A stretch of 64,000 nucleotides of DNA from Trichostrongylus colubriformis. Taxonomy: Eukaryota > Nematoda > Chromadorea > Rhabditida > Trichostrongylidae. Position numbers and translations under genes: made by a program. Below the pieces are notes generated by a model that did not search any database, had not been told where the DNA came from, and saw only the letters and a program-made list of their open reading frames with translations. Shown in pieces: positions 63,525 through 64,000 of this stretch; the first letter of the stretch is position 1, and each line of letters opens with the position of its first letter. The stretch covers positions 34,923,326 through 34,987,325 of the forward strand of contig OZ022260.1 of NCBI GenBank assembly GCA_963978905.1, in the 5' to 3' direction.

Positions 63525-64000
63525 CAGTGTGTCCCAAAAGTATAGGTCCACCTTATTTTTCATCCATATCTCCAGAATGGATAAGCGATTCCTTTCCAAA
63601 TTTTTATATGTAGTACCTGATCACTGTAGCAATCAAGCGCCTCAGTAAAATTGAAGGCATAAAATTGCAAAATTTTATTTGATTTTTTTTTTCAAAAATA
63701 AGGGTGTCCCAAAAGTATAGGTCCACTCAGCTTTTCCGCCTCGCTTCCATCGAAAGGTAAGTTGTGAGGTAGGTGTGTTGACGATTTCTGAGACTTCTGA
63801 GATTTACTCTACAGTGCCATGCCAAGCGGTACGCACTTTTCCGAGTACGAAAATGGGCAAATTCTGGCCCACAAGGACGTGAGACTCAGCAATCGCAAAA
63901 TTTCTGAAAAGATGGGCCTATTCCAAAGCTCGATCAACAGCTTCTGTCGTACCATGGACCTGTACGGAACGAAAAAGGGAAGTAGAAGGCCGTAGGAGCT
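63525..64000 (+). mobile_element. Left end of a Tc1-like transposon (cut by window edge)
   Basis: It begins CAGTGTGTCCCAAAAGTATA after TA at 63523-63524. The core GTGTCCCAAAAGTATAGGTC recurs in direct orientation at about 63704-63726. A transposase N-terminus follows. The right end lies outside the window. Confidence 0.7.
63819..63998 (+). pseudogene. Tc1-like transposase N-terminus, early stop
   Basis: The frame starts MPSGTHFSEYENGQILAHKD, continues with VRLSNRKISEKMGLFQSSIN and has the SxxE-x-G-x-I and R-x-I-x-x-x-x-G-x-x-x-S-x-I pattern of the Tc1/mariner paired-like helix-turn-helix that binds the TIRs. A TAG follows GSRRP at the point where the family usually has its GRP hinge, so this copy appears broken unless the stop is a sequencing error. 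59 codons. Confidence 0.65.

Overview
The window looks like nuclear DNA of a nematode, probably a strongylid or hookworm-like species. The evidence is short GT-AG introns with TTTTCAG-type acceptors, a possible spliced-leader acceptor just before a small secreted-protein gene, two metazoan housekeeping genes with nematode-like intron density, and a heavy load of mariner/Tc1, RTE and foldback repeats. The species assignment is inference. All exon models below were assembled by hand from splice signals, reading phase and family knowledge, with no alignment.

Layout. At 1-201 (minus) lies the start of a secreted-protein gene that runs off the left edge. 591-1095 is a 505-bp TIR element, 1742-2870 a decayed RTE-type LINE, and 3629-4081 a polyproline ORF set among foldback MITEs. 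4082-9168 has no gene I can support but holds several inverted repeats. 9169-13007 (plus) encodes a nuclear hormone receptor whose DNA-binding domain is RAR/NR1-like and whose ligand-binding domain stops short. 15576-22970 (minus) is a complete 22-exon importin beta-1 gene (893 residues). 22971-27365 is repeat-bearing intergenic DNA. 27366-40677 (plus) is the NSF AAA ATPase gene (20 exons, about 731 residues). Its 8-kb intron 17 holds a mariner relic, a 1.3-kb foldback and an intact RTE retrotransposon in antisense, flanked by a 12-bp target-site duplication. 40678-64000 is gene-poor: a 38-bp-arm perfect palindrome, one homeobox-like exon (NK1-like), a two-exon gene for a histidine-rich secreted peptide at 50944-51291, four TIR elements and the start of a Tc1-like transposase at the right edge.

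How the genes relate. Importin beta-1 (nuclear import) and NSF (SNARE disassembly) are unrelated housekeeping genes, transcribed towards opposite ends of the window (importin beta-1 on minus, NSF on plus) from a shared 4.4-kb intergenic region. Nothing suggests an operon. The least ordinary items are the AF-2-less RAR-like receptor, the histidine-rich secreted peptide, the homeobox exon with a three-residue gap, and the near-perfect palindromes.
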